Of a stretch of DNA of 64,000 nt, positions 52,765-62,366 are shown one piece after another. The stretch's first letter is position 1; each line of letters begins with the position of its first letter. This stretch comes from CAXBID01 sp963815305 (lineage in GTDB: Bacteria; Bacteroidota; Bacteroidia; Flavobacteriales; Flavobacteriaceae). Location: positions 1,612,001 to 1,676,000 of the forward strand of contig CAWFFW010000001.1 in the NCBI GenBank assembly GCA_963815305.1. Reading direction: 5' to 3'. Under the pieces are notes generated by a model. It worked only from the letters and a program-made list of their open reading frames with translations. It had not been told where the DNA came from and ran no database searches. A program made the position numbers and the translations under genes.

Positions 52765-53586
52765 ATGAAAGAAATTTTAATGCGATCTCTTTCTGGGTTG
52801 CTGTATATTTTACTACTTATCACCTGTCTTTTTAATGAATTTGCAGTAATTATCATTTTTTTTATTTTTGGATTAATCTGTATGGGAGAGTTTAAAAAAT
52901 TAATTCAACTAAAAAGTTTAGCGCCTTATTTTGTTTTCATTATAATTTATAGCGTATTCGCAGGTTGGGCATTTATTTTAAAAACGAATAACGGCTTAAA
53001 TGAAATCATTCAAATACTTATGGTACTCACCATATTTGTAGAGCTATTTTTAATTAAAGATCTGTTTTCTGGTAAAACAATTCCACTATTCAGCACCAAA
53101 CGTTATTTACTAACAACATTCTATATTTCAAGTGCATTTGTTTTTTTATTATTAACAGCTAATTATTATGAAAATTATAACCCGAAAATACTTTTAGGAA
53201 CCTTTATCCTTGTTTGGGTTAACGATTCTTTTGCATATATAGTTGGTAAAAATTTTGGAAAGCAAAAACTTTTTGAAAAAATTTCACCTAAAAAAACGGT
53301 TGAAGGTTTCCTTGGCGGATTATTTTTCTCATGCATTGCTAGTTATTTTATTGCTACTTTTACTGGTACACTAAATTTTACTAGCTGGCTCATATTAAGT
53401 ATTATTATTAGTGTTTTTGGAACTTTAGGCGATTTGATTGAATCTAAGTTCAAAAGACAGGCAAAAGTTAAAGACAGCGGTGTGATTATGCCCGGACATG
53501 GCGGTTTGCTAGACCGTTTGGATAGTATTATTTTTGCAGCTCCATTTTTATATTTATTTTTAAGAATTTTACATTATGTTTCATAA
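52765..53586 (+). CDS. cdsA: Phosphatidate cytidylyltransferase
   Basis: Makes CDP-diacylglycerol from phosphatidate and CTP, the branch point for membrane phospholipids. 273 residues, about eight membrane helices, with the C-terminal signature covering FGTLGDLIESKFKRQAKVKD then SGVIMPGHGGLLDRLDS. Overlaps psd by 11 bp. The next enzyme acts later in the phosphatidylethanolamine branch, so the operon groups lipid synthesis steps. Confidence 0.95.
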   Translation: MKEILMRSLSGLLYILLLITCLFNEFAVIIIFFIFGLICMGEFKKLIQLKSLAPYFVFIIIYSVFAGWAFILKTNNGLNEIIQILMVLTIFVELFLIKDLFSGKTIPLFSTKRYLLTTFYISSAFVFLLLTANYYENYNPKILLGTFILVWVNDSFAYIVGKNFGKQKLFEKISPKKTVEGFLGGLFFSCIASYFIATFTGTLNFTSWLILSIIISVFGTLGDLIESKFKRQAKVKDSGVIMPGHGGLLDRLDSIIFAAPFLYLFLRILHYVS

Positions 53587-54232
53587 AGAAGGCCATAAAA
53601 TTATTTTTGTAACATTTGTTGTCGTTGTCGCTTCATTTCTATTAGTGGACAGTTTCATATCAACTAAATGGTTACAAACCGCCATTATGATTACACTATT
53701 GGTTTTTTTAATTTTAATTCTGCAATTTTTTAGAAATCCCAAACGTACCACCTTACCAAACGAAGAAACAGTTGTTTCTCCAGTTGATGGCAAAGTAGTT
53801 GTTATTGAGGAAGTTTATGAAAAAGAATATTTTAAAGAAAAACGTTTACAAGTTAGTGTATTTATGTCACCACTAAATGTCCATGTAACACGTTATCCCA
53901 TTAGTGGAGATGTTATTTTTAGTAAATACCATCCTGGAAAATATTTAGTAGCATGGCATCCTAAAGCGAGTGAAGAAAACGAACGAACTACCGTTGTTGT
54001 GGAAAATAAAACTTATGGTAAAGTACTATACAGACAAATAGCGGGTGCGCTCGCAAAACGGATAGTAAATTATGCGAAACAAAATGATACCGCCTTACAA
54101 GGAAGCGATTCTGGTTTTATAAAATTTGGTTCAAGAGTCGATTTATATTTACCTTTAGATACCAATATTAAAGTAAAATTAAACGAGAAAGTAAGAGGCG
54201 GAGAAACTGTGATTGCTGAAGTTAATGGATAA
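53576..54232 (+). CDS. psd: Phosphatidylserine decarboxylase family protein
   Basis: 218-residue short-form (type II-like) enzyme making phosphatidylethanolamine. Two N-terminal hydrophobic segments (about 8-25 and 30-48) precede the catalytic part: VVSPVDGKVVVIEEVYEKEY, FMSPLNVHVTRYPISGDV, and the self-cleavage region SGFIKFGSRVDLYLP, where the serine of GS gives the pyruvoyl group. The start overlaps cdsA by 11 bp, and the stop overlaps the acyl-CoA-binding gene by 8 bp. Confidence 0.94.
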   Translation: MFHKEGHKIIFVTFVVVVASFLLVDSFISTKWLQTAIMITLLVFLILILQFFRNPKRTTLPNEETVVSPVDGKVVVIEEVYEKEYFKEKRLQVSVFMSPLNVHVTRYPISGDVIFSKYHPGKYLVAWHPKASEENERTTVVVENKTYGKVLYRQIAGALAKRIVNYAKQNDTALQGSDSGFIKFGSRVDLYLPLDTNIKVKLNEKVRGGETVIAEVNG

Positions 54233-54491
54233 CAATAATTTAGATACAGAATTTGATGAAGCGGTGGCTCGAGTTAATGCACATACTGAGCCATTTCCAG
54301 CAGATACTCTATTAAAACTTTATGCATATTATAAAAAAGCTACCAACGATTATGGAAGACCAAAAAGTAAAAAGCCCATAATTAATGCTTTTAAAACTAA
54401 TGCTCTATTTCAAGTTGAAAATATTTCTGAAGAAGAAGCCAAACGTATCTATATTGATCTTGTAACTAACTATTTTTTATACAGGAAATAA
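54225..54491 (+). CDS. Acyl-CoA-binding protein
   Basis: 88-residue four-helix protein with the ACBP pattern LDTEFDEAVARVNAHTEPFP, LLKLYAYYKKATNDYG, and LFQVENISEEEAKRIYIDLV. It binds and buffers long-chain acyl-CoA in the cytoplasm. The start is ATG 54225, overlapping the psd stop by 8 bp; an in-frame earlier ATG (54213) adds four residues inside psd. Last gene of the lipid operon, which fits its role. Confidence 0.9.
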   Translation: MDNNNLDTEFDEAVARVNAHTEPFPADTLLKLYAYYKKATNDYGRPKSKKPIINAFKTNALFQVENISEEEAKRIYIDLVTNYFLYRK

Positions 54492-54558
54492 CCATTATTT
54501 CATGTTTAATTTTCTAAGCAAATTTTCATCTATTATAAATTAAGATTTAAGTTTTTTA

Positions 54559-55554
54559 TCACCCTTTTATTCTATCGAATCTAAAAATATTTCCATTCTG
54601 TCTGATATGAAAAAATTTACAATTTGAATAGTGAATAAACTCAAACTCTAAATCGTAATTAAAAATAGCATCATCTACCATAAATTTTTCATGAATATCA
54701 ATATTTCCGTTTGGTGAAATACGTTTAAAATAATATTCTACATCATGTCCAGCTTTATACAATTCAAACCAAGCACCAGCAGCAATACCAGAAAGCCATT
54801 GTGCTTTTTCATGCAAATCATCAACAGGTTTTGGTTTTTGTGTTCCAACTAAATTTACTTCATGGTGTTTTAAATTGTCGAGAAAACAACGGATATTTTC
54901 GCTTTTTTGCGAACCTTTAAACTTTGAAATAACCCCAGCTTCAGAAACCTCAAAAACATAATTTTCCGTATCCGCTAATAAAACATTGCCCACTGTACTT
55001 GGTGTAAACCATTTTGAATTTTCAAGATTTTTTTTAATTTGCAAATCGGTTACCGAAGCGATCAAACTATCGGTTACAAAACGTGCACAATTACAAGCAT
55101 CTTTTATAAAGGCCGCGTAACGAATAAAATGTTTATTCTGCATGTCTGTAATATGATGTCTTGCTTTTTGATAATCTACTGCATTACAAACCGAGGCAAC
55201 TAGTTTACCATCACCATGTGTAAGTTTAGGATGTGTTGCCAAAAACTCTAAAATTTCATCTAAATTTTTAATGGTATTATTTTCTATTTCAGCTTTTACT
55301 GGAAGATGTAACTCATGATCAGTATCACTTCCACGGACTCTACCAGTAGGTTCAGGTGTAATGTAGCGTCCAAAATCATGATATTCTAGAACACCTGTTT
55401 TTTTATCGATTAAAGCTAAAGCGGCATGCCCCGCGCGTAAATAGTTTTTTTTACCAATACCCAAAAATCGCAAAAAAGGAGAAAACCATTCTTTTGAAAC
55501 CATCACAATGGTTTCAGGATATGCCATTGTTATAATGATCCCAGAACTACTCAT
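54559..55554 (-). CDS. DUF6695-like protein, possible permuted papain-fold hydrolase
   Basis: 331 residues from ATG 55554, which overlaps the upstream stop (ATGAGTAG), so it is translationally coupled to the NRDE gene. The N-terminal part has LRAGHAALALIDKKTGVLEY with H43 and H59, and C156 lies in ACNCARFVTD. The order His first and Cys later, and the NC-x-x-F-V-T pattern, recalls permuted NlpC/P60 and LRAT-type thiol enzymes. This is my inference; the annotated family is a DUF. The C-terminal part has beta strands rich in aromatic residues. No signal peptide in this start version. Confidence 0.6.
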   Translation of the reverse strand: MSSSGIIITMAYPETIVMVSKEWFSPFLRFLGIGKKNYLRAGHAALALIDKKTGVLEYHDFGRYITPEPTGRVRGSDTDHELHLPVKAEIENNTIKNLDEILEFLATHPKLTHGDGKLVASVCNAVDYQKARHHITDMQNKHFIRYAAFIKDACNCARFVTDSLIASVTDLQIKKNLENSKWFTPSTVGNVLLADTENYVFEVSEAGVISKFKGSQKSENIRCFLDNLKHHEVNLVGTQKPKPVDDLHEKAQWLSGIAAGAWFELYKAGHDVEYYFKRISPNGNIDIHEKFMVDDAIFNYDLEFEFIHYSNCKFFHIRQNGNIFRFDRIKG

Positions 55555-56272
55555 TAACAATTTCTGAAAGATTAAATATTTTAGAATATGTAGTATTATT
55601 TTGAAGACTTTCATAACGCATTTCTAAAATATCTTCTTGTTTTTCAACCTGTGTGATACTTGTAGTTTTCACAAAGCCCCTATCCATAATAACACCATAA
55701 TCGTCATTTTCTTTTCCAGCGGTTTTATGAAAGTTTAAAAGTGTTTTTGAATCAAGCTTATTTTCCGTTTTAAAATCTTCAAACCATTTTACCCGTTCTT
55801 GTTGCATCGATGGGTTATATAATGTAGATGATGACCAAATTTTTGGCTGTAAGGGTAATTCTGAAAAATGTTTGATTTTACCATCCCACACCAATTCATA
55901 AAACTTCAAATTGGTATTCCAATCTATAATAACCATTGTAAAAGCCTCTATGTCTATCAAATTATAGCTTCTAATGGTATCTATAGTATTTTCTTTAAGC
56001 AAAAAGTCTTTAGCTACTGTCCCCCTACTCATTCTATATGTTGCTTTACGTTCATGCCTTTCAAAACCGCCATTTAACACACAAATTACTCTGTTTTTTT
56101 CACTAACACCAATCCAAGTTCCACCACTAAGTTCGTCTTTAGGGAATAATAATTTAGTTCCATCAACCTGATAAAATTCTGGAGCAATAGAAGTTCGATG
56201 AGGTGCTTCATCTCTATTAGAAGTTAAAACAAAATCGCTATTTGCTAAAGGCATAATTGTTACTGTACACAT
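55547..56272 (-). CDS. NRDE/TANGO2-family protein
   Basis: 241 residues beginning MCTVTIMPLANSDFVLTSNR with the eponymous N-R-D-E motif (SNRDEAPHR, N19-E22) and Cys2 exposed, a layout like N-terminal-nucleophile hydrolases. Further conserved: SGGTWIGVSEKNRVICVLNG and WSSSTLYNP. TANGO2 relatives are linked to haem or lipid metabolism in eukaryotes; the bacterial role is unclear. It precedes and overlaps the DUF6695-like gene. Divergent from pruA. Confidence 0.9.
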   Translation of the reverse strand: MCTVTIMPLANSDFVLTSNRDEAPHRTSIAPEFYQVDGTKLLFPKDELSGGTWIGVSEKNRVICVLNGGFERHERKATYRMSRGTVAKDFLLKENTIDTIRSYNLIDIEAFTMVIIDWNTNLKFYELVWDGKIKHFSELPLQPKIWSSSTLYNPSMQQERVKWFEDFKTENKLDSKTLLNFHKTAGKENDDYGVIMDRGFVKTTSITQVEKQEDILEMRYESLQNNTTYSKIFNLSEIVNE

Positions 56273-56371
56273 AAAATTATAGTCATCAAATCAGTTGGCA
56301 ACTTACAAAAAAAAATAAAATTTAACGTGCTTTTAGGAACTCATGAAGGTAAAAAGTTATTTAATAATTCG

Positions 56372-56379
56372 TAAATTTG
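56372..56379 (+). promoter_or_regulatory. -7 box of pruA
   Basis: TAAATTTG matches TAnnTTTG; start of transcription near 56386, about 36 nt before the ATG. Confidence 0.5.
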
Positions 56380-56421
56380 CAGCACATTTAATGAAAATTC
56401 AATAACGAAATATCAAAAATC

Positions 56422-58050
56422 ATGGGAAAAGGCTTTTTCAACGTACCAATTGCTGTAAACGAACCTGTAAAATCTTATGCTCCAGAATCACCTGAAAGAG
56501 CAGCTGTTTTGGAGACCTATAAAACAATGTTTAATAGCAAAGTGGATGTTCCTTTATACATTAATGGGAAAAACGTCACGACTGGAAACACTAAAACCAT
56601 GTCGCCGCCTCATGACCACAAACATGTTGTTGGAACTTACCATATAGCGGAACAGAAGCATATAGATGAAGCTATTTCAACAGCTATTGAAGCCAGAAAA
56701 ACATGGAGTTTGATGCCATGGGAACAACGCGCTGGCATCTTTTTAAAAGCTGCTGAATTAATTGCTGGACCTTACAGAGCAAAAATTAACGCTGCAACCA
56801 TGATTGCACAGTCTAAAACAGTGCATCAAGCAGAAATTGATGCCGCCTGTGAGTTTATAGATTTCTTGCGTTTTAATGTTCAGTTTATGACGGACATTTA
56901 CATGGAACAACCTGAAAGTACAAGTGATGCTTGGAACCGTATTGAATACCGTCCGTTAGAAGGTTTTACCTATGCCGTTACGCCGTTTAACTTTACGGCT
57001 ATTGCTGGAAATTTACCGGCATGTATGGCATTAATGGGAAATGTTGTGGTTTGGAAACCTAGTGATAGTCAAGTATATTCTGCTAAAGTAATTATGGATG
57101 TATTTGAAGAGGCTGGTGTACCTCCTGGTGTTATAAATGTGGTTTTTGGAGATCCTGTGATGATTACAAATACCGTTATGGCGAGTCCTGATTTTTCAGG
57201 ACTGCACTTTACAGGTTCTACATTCATTTTTAAAGAACTTTGGAAACAAATAGGAAATAATATTCATAACTATAAAACCTATCCAAGAATAGTTGGAGAA
57301 ACTGGTGGTAAAGATTTTATAGTAGCGCATAAATCTGCTCATGCAAAACAAGTGGCTACAGCTATTGTTCGTGGTGCTTTTGAATTTCAAGGACAAAAAT
57401 GTAGTGCTGCTTCTCGTGCTTATATTCCAAAAAGTTTATGGAGTGATGTAAAAAAACAGGTGATTGAAGATGTGAAATCTTTTAAAATGGGTTCTCCTGA
57501 AGATATGAGCAATTTTATTACTGCTGTTATTCATGAAGGCTCTTTTGATAAATTGGCAAAATATATAGACCAAGCAAAAGCTGATAAAGATGTTGAGATT
57601 ATTGTTGGTGGCGGATATGATAAAAGCAAAGGCTATTTTATAGAGCCTACTGTTATTGTTGCTAAAGACCCAAAATACACCACCATGTGTACCGAGCTTT
57701 TTGGCCCTTTAATGACTATCTATGTTTATGAAGATGACGCTTACGCGGAAACTTTAAAATTAGTTGATGAAACTAGTGAATATGCGTTAACTGGTGCTAT
57801 TATATCTAAAGACAGATACGCTGTTACACAAGCTACCGAAGCTTTACAAAACGCTGCTGGAAACTTTTATATTAACGATAAACCAACTGGAGCTGTAGTT
57901 GGACAACAACCTTTTGGAGGTGCTAGAGCTTCTGGAACTAATGATAAAGCGGGAAGTGCTCAAAACTTATTACGTTGGGTATCGCCAAGAATGATTAAAG
58001 AAACGTTTGTTACGCCAACGGATTATCGTTATCCTTTTTTAGGGGAATAA
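56422..58050 (+). CDS. pruA: L-glutamate gamma-semialdehyde dehydrogenase
   Basis: Second enzyme of proline degradation: oxidises glutamate semialdehyde to glutamate with NAD+. 542 residues, the usual size of the monofunctional form. Aldehyde dehydrogenase motifs: TYAVTPFNFTAIAGNLPACM, VVWKPSDSQVYSAKV, LHFTGSTFIFKELW, the general base E in RIVGETGGKDFIV, and the catalytic cysteine in FEFQGQKCSAASRAYI. The proline dehydrogenase gene is not in the window. A strong terminator follows. Confidence 0.97.
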   Translation: MGKGFFNVPIAVNEPVKSYAPESPERAAVLETYKTMFNSKVDVPLYINGKNVTTGNTKTMSPPHDHKHVVGTYHIAEQKHIDEAISTAIEARKTWSLMPWEQRAGIFLKAAELIAGPYRAKINAATMIAQSKTVHQAEIDAACEFIDFLRFNVQFMTDIYMEQPESTSDAWNRIEYRPLEGFTYAVTPFNFTAIAGNLPACMALMGNVVVWKPSDSQVYSAKVIMDVFEEAGVPPGVINVVFGDPVMITNTVMASPDFSGLHFTGSTFIFKELWKQIGNNIHNYKTYPRIVGETGGKDFIVAHKSAHAKQVATAIVRGAFEFQGQKCSAASRAYIPKSLWSDVKKQVIEDVKSFKMGSPEDMSNFITAVIHEGSFDKLAKYIDQAKADKDVEIIVGGGYDKSKGYFIEPTVIVAKDPKYTTMCTELFGPLMTIYVYEDDAYAETLKLVDETSEYALTGAIISKDRYAVTQATEALQNAAGNFYINDKPTGAVVGQQPFGGARASGTNDKAGSAQNLLRWVSPRMIKETFVTPTDYRYPFLGE

Positions 58051-58070
58051 CTATAATATTAAAACCATTA

Positions 58071-58111
58071 TAAAAGAGGCTATTTTTAACTTTAAAAATA
58101 GCCTCTTTTAT
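58071..58111 (+). terminator. Terminator after pruA
   Basis: AAAAGAGGCTATTTTT (58072-58087) and AAAAATAGCCTCTTTT (58094-58109) form a 16-bp stem. It lies about 20 bp after the stop. Confidence 0.9.
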
Positions 58112-58166
58112 GTTTTATTCAGCTACTTTGTCATTTCGACGTTAGTAGAAATTAAAAATAAAATAC

Positions 58167-58174
58167 TAAATTTG
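58167..58174 (+). promoter_or_regulatory. -7 box of the lipoprotein gene at 58189
   Basis: TAAATTTG ends 14 nt before the ATG at 58189; the transcript leader would be about 8 nt. Confidence 0.45.
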
Positions 58175-58188
58175 AACAAAGTTAAATT

Positions 58189-59739
58189 ATGCGCACCACC
58201 TATTACCCATGCTTTCTTATGATCATTCTTCTTTTTTTTGGATGTGCAAAAGATGATGAACCTAAAGTTATAATGGAGCCTCCTTTAGAAAGAGTAGTTT
58301 TAACCAAAGTTGAAATTATAAATGGCACCATATATATACATTGGAATCCTATTAAAAATTTTAATTTTAACTGGGCGACTTTAAAAATAAAAGGAAGATC
58401 ATCCTTTAGAGAAATTATATTATCAGAAGAAACGCTAAAAACACAAGTTTTTAATGATACAGAGAACACATCTTCAGATTTAAATTATCAACTTGAGTTA
58501 AAAAATGAGGAAGAAACAACTTTAAGTAATGAGTTAACCCTAAAATCAGAACTCATTACCATAACTGAATCTTATGTTGGGTTCAATAAGCTAAAAATAA
58601 ACTATTCCAAACATCCACTTTATAATAATTTCGACCATTTTAGATACGAGATAGGTTATTACAAACACCAGGAGCAATTAAGTCCATTAGGAGGTGAATT
58701 TACCATAGATTACCCAGTTGTTTTTGGTGATAAACAACGAGTAAATACTTATACCCACAATTTTATAAACAACTACAAAACAGGACAGATAGATATAAAT
58801 TGGGATACTAAAAAAAGTTTTGATGTTGGTAGTAATTTCGAACCTGCCTATTATAATGATTTCATCTTCGACCCTTCTACAAATAAATATATAGCGATGG
58901 ATATTATAGACGTAAATTCCAGCCAAAACTATAATGTTTATTTATACGTTTTCAATTCTAATGATTTCTCTCTTGAATCGTCAACATTAATAACAACTAC
59001 TACCTTAACTAATTATGTGGAGGAGTTAAGCATAGATAAGTATAGTAAAAAAATTGTTCTAAATCTTGCACGCAAAACACTAATTTTAAATAATAATGAT
59101 TTTAGTGTTTTTAAAGAATGTGATTGTAATAATTATGTAACCAACCCCGGTAACTACAAAACTACCTACCAAAATAATGTATTAGTTTGTCGAGAAGCTA
59201 CTGGTACTGTGTTGTTTTTTAATGCTGAAACAAAACAACTTAAAGCATCTATTGATGCAGCAAATAATTATTTTAAAATTTCTAATGATGCGCGTTTCTT
59301 TTTTTTAAATAACCAATTTTATGAGTTACTTGAAAACAATGTTCAGCTAATTATGGCTAGTGGTCTATCTACCGATGCCCCAAATAGGCAATTAATTTTT
59401 AACACAACTAATAATAGTAGTATAGCTATTTCAAAAAGAAACTATGCCGTTCAGTTCGATTTTAATACGAAAACTAAGAAGAATTTAAATGATTTGATAG
59501 AAGTTGATCAAATAAATTTTAATGAGATAAAAAACGAGTATATGTTTGGAGAGTATCATCAATTTTTTGGTAATTATAGCGATGCCTCGTTTATAACATT
59601 ATGGCAAGAAGACTCTAACAAGAAAAGAAAAATTCAAGTATTTGATGACCATACTGTGGGATCGTTATTTAAATATGTTAATGATAAAATTCTTTTCTCA
59701 AGAGGTCAATATTTAGACCAAAGCTGGTTGAATTATTAA
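58189..59739 (+). CDS. Lipoprotein, Fn3-like domain plus predicted beta-propeller
   Basis: 516 residues with a lipoprotein signal (IILLFFGCAKDDEP). A fibronectin-III-like segment (VVLTKVEIINGTIYIHWNPI, about 35-55) precedes repeated strand units from about residue 215 (YNVYLYVFNSNDFSLES, NNVLVCREATGTVLFFNAET). Layout and size echo the lipoprotein at 31673, although identity looks low by eye. No catalytic motif. It is convergent with another propeller-like lipoprotein at 59780. Likely outer-membrane surface protein; ligand unknown. Confidence 0.7.
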   Translation: MRTTYYPCFLMIILLFFGCAKDDEPKVIMEPPLERVVLTKVEIINGTIYIHWNPIKNFNFNWATLKIKGRSSFREIILSEETLKTQVFNDTENTSSDLNYQLELKNEEETTLSNELTLKSELITITESYVGFNKLKINYSKHPLYNNFDHFRYEIGYYKHQEQLSPLGGEFTIDYPVVFGDKQRVNTYTHNFINNYKTGQIDINWDTKKSFDVGSNFEPAYYNDFIFDPSTNKYIAMDIIDVNSSQNYNVYLYVFNSNDFSLESSTLITTTTLTNYVEELSIDKYSKKIVLNLARKTLILNNNDFSVFKECDCNNYVTNPGNYKTTYQNNVLVCREATGTVLFFNAETKQLKASIDAANNYFKISNDARFFFLNNQFYELLENNVQLIMASGLSTDAPNRQLIFNTTNNSSIAISKRNYAVQFDFNTKTKKNLNDLIEVDQINFNEIKNEYMFGEYHQFFGNYSDASFITLWQEDSNKKRKIQVFDDHTVGSLFKYVNDKILFSRGQYLDQSWLNY

Positions 59740-59779
59740 TATATAATGTATACCTCTCATTCTGGTTCATATTTACAAC

Positions 59780-60850
59780 TTAATCTATAAACACTATTTT
59801 ACTAGAATTCGCTCCCGTTCTAGTCCATCTAATTAACTCAGAATCCATATCTAAAATATTTAGTCCTACACCAGACAATACATAAATGCGTGAATCCTTC
59901 AAAGTTATATAAGATGGTGTTTTATAGGTTGGTCTCAAATTCTTTAATGGTTCAGATAATACTCCTGTTGATTTATTCCAGAATTTTGAAATGGTATTGG
60001 AAGGATGGGATTTATAACGTGATTGTAAAAAAAGAAATATACCATCATCGAAAGTAAGGTTAAATGGATATGGATATTCTGATGTTATTATTTGGTTTAC
60101 ACTACCATTAAATGTATCTATCTTAATAACCCCATTAGTTATAGCTGGGTTAACTAAATTGGATGTATCATAAGAGTTATAAGGTTCCTCTGCCGTTATA
60201 TATATTCCATCTTCTTGTGGTACGATAGAATTAATGTGAGGACCAATATTAAATGTGATAAGCGTTTCTTCAACTTTCAAATTCACTACGTGTAATTTAC
60301 CAATCTCTCCATTTGTTGAAAAATATACTTTATTATCAAAAAATTTGATATCAGAAATAGCGTCACTTAAAAAAGATAAATCTCTATTTGAAGTTATTTG
60401 TCCGCTATCAATATTAACAGTTCGTATTATAAAATCATGAGTAAAGACGTGTATATTTTCTTCAGTTATAAAAATAGCGATGGATTCCGCTGAATTTAAA
60501 AGAATTTCTTTTTCTTTCAGCATCGTTAGTTTATCCGCTATAATTAGTCGGTCTTGTTGATCTCTTGATAAAAGGCAAGCCTTATTCCTGTTTACAGCCA
60601 TGTCCAACAAAAAACCTGGGATTTTTTCGTTATTTATTTCTGAGAATAAATCTTCAAAATAGTATCGTCCTAAATCATTATCATCATAAGGATGAAAAAG
60701 AATACCTCCACACTCACCGGTAGATCGGTCTCCTGTTTTTATAATGAAGTAACCATCAGTAAATATTACTTTTTCAAGCTCCTTCTCTTTTTCAGAACAG
60801 CCACAAAAAATGAGACTTAATAAAGTGATATGTAAAAATATTGTTTTCAT
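59780..60850 (-). CDS. Lipoprotein with predicted beta-propeller
   Basis: 356 residues, lipobox LSLIFCGCSEKE (C16 or C18 may be lipidated). The mature chain has repeated units of NHL/YVTN type (GYFIIKTGDRSTGECGGILF, NIHVFTHDFIIRTVNIDSGQ, GVIKIDTFNGSVNQIITSEY, RIYVLSGVGLNILDMDS). No Fn3 segment. Its 3' end faces the lipoprotein at 58189 with a 40-bp gap. Function unknown; binding or scaffold role inferred. Confidence 0.7.
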   Translation of the reverse strand: MKTIFLHITLLSLIFCGCSEKEKELEKVIFTDGYFIIKTGDRSTGECGGILFHPYDDNDLGRYYFEDLFSEINNEKIPGFLLDMAVNRNKACLLSRDQQDRLIIADKLTMLKEKEILLNSAESIAIFITEENIHVFTHDFIIRTVNIDSGQITSNRDLSFLSDAISDIKFFDNKVYFSTNGEIGKLHVVNLKVEETLITFNIGPHINSIVPQEDGIYITAEEPYNSYDTSNLVNPAITNGVIKIDTFNGSVNQIITSEYPYPFNLTFDDGIFLFLQSRYKSHPSNTISKFWNKSTGVLSEPLKNLRPTYKTPSYITLKDSRIYVLSGVGLNILDMDSELIRWTRTGANSSKIVFID

Positions 60851-60927
60851 AATGTCAAGCTTAAATTACCTAACTTACTGCTAAATTACTTAACTCATTT
60901 GAATAAGCCAATAAGTGTAGCTAAAAA

Positions 60928-62089
60928 CTAATTATCCATATACTTCCCCTTTTTACTACCCTCATACATCACATATTTAACCAAGCGTGCTTCTAGTTTG
61001 GCATTAAATAAATGTATTTTACGAGAAGGTCGTAAGCCTACATGCTTCAATGCATCAAGGTTTGAGGTAATAAACCAAGCATCGGTGCCTGGGTAGTTTT
61101 GTTTTAAGGTATCGCCAATATTGGCGTAAAACTGTTCCATATCAATATCTAAACGCTCGCCATAGGGTGGATTAAAAACCATGTGTAGTTTTTCGTCGCC
61201 TCCTTTTTGGGTTTTAAAGAAATCTTCGTGTTTTACTTCTATAAAATCTTCTAATTGAGCGTTTTTCACGTTATCTTTAGCTTTGTTTACGGCACTTGGT
61301 GCTTTATCGTATCCTACTATTTTATGGTGAAAATCTCGAGTTTTACCGAGTAAGGACTCTTCTATTTTTTCAAATAATTCAACGTCCCAATCTTGCCAAC
61401 GCTCAAAAGCAAATTCTTTACGCATTAAGTTTGGTGGTATGTTGCAGGCTATCATAGCGGCTTCAATAAGCATGGTACCAGAACCACACATAGGGTCCAT
61501 AAAATCGGTTTGTCCATCCCAGCCCGAAAGCATCACTAATCCTGCTGCTAATACTTCGTTTATCGGCGCAATATTAGTAGCCGTTTTATAACCACGTTTA
61601 TGCAGGGAATCTCCAGAAGGAATCTAATGATATAGTACATTGATGCCTATCGATATGTACGTTTATTTTTAAATCGGGGAATTTTAAATCGACATTTGGG
61701 CGTTGCCCATCAGTTTCTCTAAATTTATCAACAATGGCATCTTTTGTTTTTTGAGCGATGTATAGCGAATGTGAAAACAAATCAGAATGAATTGTAGCAT
61801 CAACCGCCAAGGTTCCAGTAGCCTTCATGTATTGCGTCCAGTCCATTTTATAGATGTTATTATATAAATCTTGTTCGTTGTTAACACGAAATGTATGAAT
61901 GGGTTTTAATATTTTAACAGCGGTACGCAACGCTAAATTACATTTATACATAAAGCCTTTATCGCCAACAAAAGCCACATTACGCACACCTTTTTTTACA
62001 TGCATGGCACCTAATTGTGTAAGTTCGTTTGCTAATAAATCTTCAAAGCCAAATAATGTTTTGGCTACCATGTTAAAATTTTCTTCCAT
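60928..62089 (-). pseudogene. THUMP-domain rRNA methyltransferase gene with a 1-bp frameshift
   Basis: Read on minus, ATG 62089 starts MEENFNMVAKTLFGFEDLLA with the THUMP domain (to about residue 155), ending HIDRHQCTISLD. Then a single extra base near 61616-61617 turns the expected SSGDSLHKRGYKTATNIAPI into SFWRFPA and a stop. In the corrected frame the Rossmann domain follows intact, with DPMCGSGTMLIEAAMIA and NPPYGERLD. The family (RlmL N-terminal/RlmK-like, YpsC) methylates 23S rRNA guanosine. Both halves are otherwise complete, so a recent mutation or a base-calling error is likely. Confidence 0.85.
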
Positions 62090-62156
62090 TTTTTTCTTCA
62101 AATACCTTGCAAAAATAACGTAATTTTGCGGCAAACGTAAAGTTTATTGATAATTC

Positions 62157-62356
62157 GGGTTAAGGATTAATGCGGCATCCTTTTTAAAAATAATTGAAAC
62201 GTCATTGCAAGGTAAATTTTTATTTACCGTAGCAATCTGTTAATCGATAAATAGATGACCAAGGCGTTTCTCTCCTCGTAATGACGAGTACAGTTTTTTG
62301 AAAAGATATAGCGGAAAGCCTGACCTTGTGTTGCTAAACAACACGAGGTAACCCCC
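62157..62356 (+). repeat. Structured intergenic repeat, copy d
   Basis: Left end GGGTTAAGGATTAATGCGGC then ATCCTTTTTAAAA; right end TTTTGAAAAGATATAGCGGA then AAGCCTGACC. The right end carries an added hairpin (GTGTTG-CTAAA-CAACAC) before GGTAACCCCC. The long middle holds a second repeat-like unit whose ends CGTCATTGC and GTAATGACG are nearly complementary. It occupies nearly all of the gap between the THUMP and SAM methyltransferase genes. Confidence 0.65.
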
Positions 62357-62366
62357 AAAAAATTAT

